The notes below the pieces were generated by a model, which saw only the letters and a list, made by a program, of their open reading frames with translations, searched no databases and was not told the origin of the DNA. This document shows positions 61,496 through 64,000 of a DNA stretch of 64,000 nt, piece after piece. The DNA is from Chloroflexi bacterium GWB2_49_20 (GTDB taxonomy: Bacteria; Chloroflexota; Anaerolineae; Anaerolineales; Villigracilaceae): assembly GCA_001796335.1 (NCBI GenBank), contig MGMF01000023.1, positions 124,001 to 188,000 of the forward strand, read 5' to 3'. The position numbers were made by a program, and so were the translations under genes. Each line of letters begins with the position of its first letter. The stretch's first letter is position 1.

Positions 61496-61888
61496 TTAAT
61501 AATTGTGACTCAGCCAATCCATTAATAATAACCATAGAGGTGGACCCAGTATCAACAACCCAACAAGAACCGCTGAAATGGCAGCGATCAATACAGCTGC
61601 TGCTCCAACATCCTTGCCTACCATGGCAAGTGGATGTTGTGATGGACTGGCAAGATCCACAACAACTTCCAGGGAGGTATTTATAAACTCGGCCATCCAA
61701 ACCATGGAAATGGTCACAAATAACACAGCCCAATCCCGTACCGGCAAACCCAGGAAAAGCCCCAAAAGAATTACCAATAAGGTAACAACTCCATGGATCC
61801 AGGCATTTTTCTGCGTGTGGATAACATACCACCAACCCCGAATAGCATGCCTGAAGGAAAAGATGCGGGAAAGTATAAAATTACCCAC
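61496..61888 (-). CDS. dgkA: Diacylglycerol/undecaprenol kinase
   Basis: Three-helix membrane kinase of 130 residues. The family signatures are EFINTSLEVVVD (ExxNT) and GKDVGAAAVL near the second metal site. It recycles lipid alcohols such as undecaprenol or diacylglycerol. Start is GTG with weak signal, 9 bp after ybeY. Belongs to the pgpH-ybeY-dgkA gene set common in Firmicutes and here. Confidence 0.93.
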   Translation of the reverse strand: MGNFILSRIFSFRHAIRGWWYVIHTQKNAWIHGVVTLLVILLGLFLGLPVRDWAVLFVTISMVWMAEFINTSLEVVVDLASPSQHPLAMVGKDVGAAAVLIAAISAVLVGLLILGPPLWLLLMDWLSHNY

Positions 61889-61897
61889 CGTTTACTT

Positions 61898-62362
61898 TTA
61901 GCCCTGATCTTCCAGAATAAAAATATTTGGTAAACCTAATTTAGTCAAAGCCATCTCTTGAACTGCCCACATTTGAGTCTTTTCAATTTCATTTGAATGA
62001 TCAAACCCAAGCAAATGAAGCACTCCATGAACAACCAACAACTGTAGTTCAGTTTCAACCGGATGGCCGGCCTGCAATGCCTGGTTTAGTGCCCGCGGAT
62101 AAGAAATTATTATATCTCCGAGATAAGGTTTGCCAGTGTCCAAGTCAATCTCTCCGGATGGAAAGGAGAGCACATCGGTTGTATCATAAATCTCCCGGAA
62201 TTGCCGATTGAGCTCCCGAACTTGTCCATCATCTGTGATGACCAGGGTCATATCGGCTTTATGCCCGGGATCACCTTCCAATAGTGCGGTTCGGCTTGCT
62301 TTTTTTAATATCCCGGGATCTAATTTAATTTTCAATTTTGGATCGATATCAACATTGATCAT
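61898..62362 (-). CDS. ybeY: Endoribonuclease YbeY
   Basis: rRNA-maturation and quality-control ribonuclease of 154 residues. The zinc-site motif is HGVLHLLGFDHSNEIE (HxxxHxxGxxH). LNRQFREIYDTTDVLSFP is also typical. The ATG overlaps the stop of pgpH by four bases (ATGA), which means tight coupling. Confidence 0.95.
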   Translation of the reverse strand: MINVDIDPKLKIKLDPGILKKASRTALLEGDPGHKADMTLVITDDGQVRELNRQFREIYDTTDVLSFPSGEIDLDTGKPYLGDIIISYPRALNQALQAGHPVETELQLLVVHGVLHLLGFDHSNEIEKTQMWAVQEMALTKLGLPNIFILEDQG

Positions 62363-64000
62363 TCGGCCTTCTTGTCTGATCGACGATTTGCTATGGGAGT
62401 TGTTGAAATATTTTCTGCCGCTGATTTATCCGGACTACTATGAGCATCATCCTTTGGATAATCCAGTCGCGGGTGATACACGCCCTGCATTGTAGTGGAG
62501 AAAGATTCAATGATCATATTTAAATCCCGCTGGGTAAGCGGAGTATCGTTTAGCTGTCCTTCTTTTTGGGCGGTTTCAACCACCTTGCGAACAATTTCTC
62601 TTAAATCTTCTTCAGTCTTGGGTTGTTTTGCTCTAACGATGGCTTCAACGCCATCTGCGAACATTAATAAAGCAGTTTCCCGTGATCGGGGAGAAGGACC
62701 CGGGTAGCGGTATTTTTCAATATCGACAGCGCTTTTATCTCCTCCGGCTATTTCCAAAGCATGATTGTATTGATAGCGAGTCAACAAGGTGCCATGATGT
62801 TCAGATATGAAATCATGAAGCCGCCGGGGTAATCGATATTTCCGCGCCAGGATTAGCCCATCTGTAACATGGGCAATGATAGTAGCCGCGGTAACGGCTG
62901 GATCAATATCGTCGTGAGCATCAATATTTCCAGACATCTGGTTCTCAATAAAAAAGGATGCATTTTCTGATTTCCCAACATCATGATACAAAGCCCCTAC
63001 TCTGGTTAATAATCCATCTGCCCCGATTTTCTCGGCAGCTTGTTCAGCCAGGTTTACAACTTGCAGGCTGTGCTGATAAGTACCAGGAGCTTTGAGGAGA
63101 AAATACTTAAGCAGAGGAAAATCCGGCCGGGAAATTTCCAACAACTGCAGAGTTGTAGTCAACCCAAGAAATTGTGCAAGCAGAAATTGCATCAAAAGGG
63201 CCAGGCTGGTGGATGCTATCCCATTAAATACTGCCGCTCCCGCCAGGGTCACCATCCCGATAATATCTGAATCATTAAAAGGGAACCGGTAAGCAATCAC
63301 AACAGAAATTCCCACCCCCGCTATTACTGCAGACGCCCAAATGAAATGCCCCACCCTTCTCGCAGATCCGAGCGCCAGAATAGCACTCATGCTGCTCAAA
63401 AAATAATATGGCATCAGGTCAAGTGCATTGGGGAGGCCATAAGCTGTAAATACACTTAATATCAGAGAAAAAACAATACCACTTTCTATTCCAAATAGAG
63501 CAGAAATCAATAACCCAAACGCAGGTATGGGGAATAAATACGGAATGATGGTTCTGTTTGGTATGCTAAAGCGAGCGCCGGCGAAGAAGATAAGGAAAAG
63601 AATAGCAACCAGGATCAAGCTGCGTAAATCATCCATAAATTTTGGACGATTACGAGCCAGATAAAGTAATACAAGTATCATTCCAAGAAGGACCAGGGCT
63701 CCACCACCCAGATATTCATATTTATGATCCACTGGAACGATCAAATTTTGAACCAGGAGAGCCTCATAAGCGGTGGGAGTGATCACCTGCCCGCTTAAAA
63801 CGATCGTTTCACCCTGACTGTAAGATACCATCACCGGTTCAACCGAATTACGCGCCAACAAACGTGCAGCCTCTGTTAATTCCGGGCTGTAAAAACTATT
63901 AACTTTCACTAGTGGAGAAACCAGGTTTACTACCAAATTCACTTCCGGTTCGCTTAGCGCTAAACTAACCCTGGAAGGCAAACCCAGTCGGATGGCATCC
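62359..64000 (-). CDS. pgpH: PgpH-type 7TM-HD c-di-AMP phosphodiesterase (5' end outside window)
   Basis: The visible C-terminal portion, about 547 residues, contains the seven-helix region (several hydrophobic helices starting GGGALVLLGMILVLLYL), then a cytoplasmic HD domain. The HD-domain motifs are APGTYQHSLQVVNLAEQA, LYHDVGKSENASFF and ISEHHGTLLT. The C-terminal tail is rich in Ser and Asp. It degrades c-di-AMP in relatives. The upstream reading frame is open at the window end (DAIRLGLPSRV), so the gene starts beyond base 64000. Confidence 0.92.
   Translation of the reverse strand, partial: DAIRLGLPSRVSLALSEPEVNLVVNLVSPLVKVNSFYSPELTEAARLLARNSVEPVMVSYSQGETIVLSGQVITPTAYEALLVQNLIVPVDHKYEYLGGGALVLLGMILVLLYLARNRPKFMDDLRSLILVAILFLIFFAGARFSIPNRTIIPYLFPIPAFGLLISALFGIESGIVFSLILSVFTAYGLPNALDLMPYYFLSSMSAILALGSARRVGHFIWASAVIAGVGISVVIAYRFPFNDSDIIGMVTLAGAAVFNGIASTSLALLMQFLLAQFLGLTTTLQLLEISRPDFPLLKYFLLKAPGTYQHSLQVVNLAEQAAEKIGADGLLTRVGALYHDVGKSENASFFIENQMSGNIDAHDDIDPAVTAATIIAHVTDGLILARKYRLPRRLHDFISEHHGTLLTRYQYNHALEIAGGDKSAVDIEKYRYPGPSPRSRETALLMFADGVEAIVRAKQPKTEEDLREIVRKVVETAQKEGQLNDTPLTQRDLNMIIESFSTTMQGVYHPRLDYPKDDAHSSPDKSAAENISTTPIANRRSDKKAE

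Overview
The window looks like a chromosomal segment of a Chloroflexota bacterium, most likely Anaerolineae-like. This is inferred from gene content: four-domain S1, DUF1385, SecG, Liv-type lipoproteins with TEAP-rich linkers, a hybrid MalT/BTAD regulator and a chlI/chlD pair. No marker gene for formal placement is present. Base composition is uneven. One row counted by hand near 7.7 kb is about 38% GC and one near 28.0 kb is about 57%.

Layout. 1-3.5 kb, minus strand: membrane-arm genes of complex I (nuoA, H, J, K, and partial L) without the peripheral-arm genes between them. 3.7-13 kb: a membrane protein, tryptophanase followed by a Rieske oxygenase, a phosphodiester-glycosidase-like protein, DUF1385, an M20 dipeptidase, a peptide-binding protein, secG and two tRNAs with good promoters. 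13.3-28.7 kb, minus strand: a long co-directional block, livMHFGK preceded by three alpha/beta hydrolases, two acyl-CoA ligases, a thiolase, a DUF35 OB-fold protein, a KAS III-like enzyme and an SDR. A 1077-residue regulator lies just upstream. The thiolase + DUF35 + KAS III combination recalls multienzyme acyltransferase complexes, and the Liv-type transporter may import the substrate.

32.4-41.5 kb: a transcription-unit-like relic (promoter, tRNA fragment, terminator), an octaheme hydroxylamine-oxidoreductase-like cytochrome with an internally duplicated eight-helix membrane partner, a PAS-GAF4-HD-GYP phosphodiesterase and htpG. Divergent from htpG is a leader with a mini-ORF and a strong terminator in front of two small genes. 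41.5-48.2 kb: a metallophosphoesterase, deoC with an ALDH16-like double aldehyde dehydrogenase, ybaK, a membrane protein and an M19 dipeptidase. 48.3-54.6 kb: S1, chlI/chlD joined by a dnaX-like slippery site, nadD, an MFS transporter and small membrane proteins.

55-64 kb: a GlmS-type amidotransferase with altered glutaminase motifs, a divergent PlsY, an epimerase, a YdjC deacetylase with a sugar-phosphate SIS enzyme, an endonuclease IV-like protein and the housekeeping set dgkA-ybeY-pgpH (pgpH runs off the window).

The strongest leads are the acyl/aromatic catabolism block, the chlI-chlD frameshift, the octaheme cytochrome with its unknown membrane partner, and the attenuated small-protein operon. 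Several GC-rich intergenic palindromes may be genome-wide repeats. All calls were read by eye without database searches.
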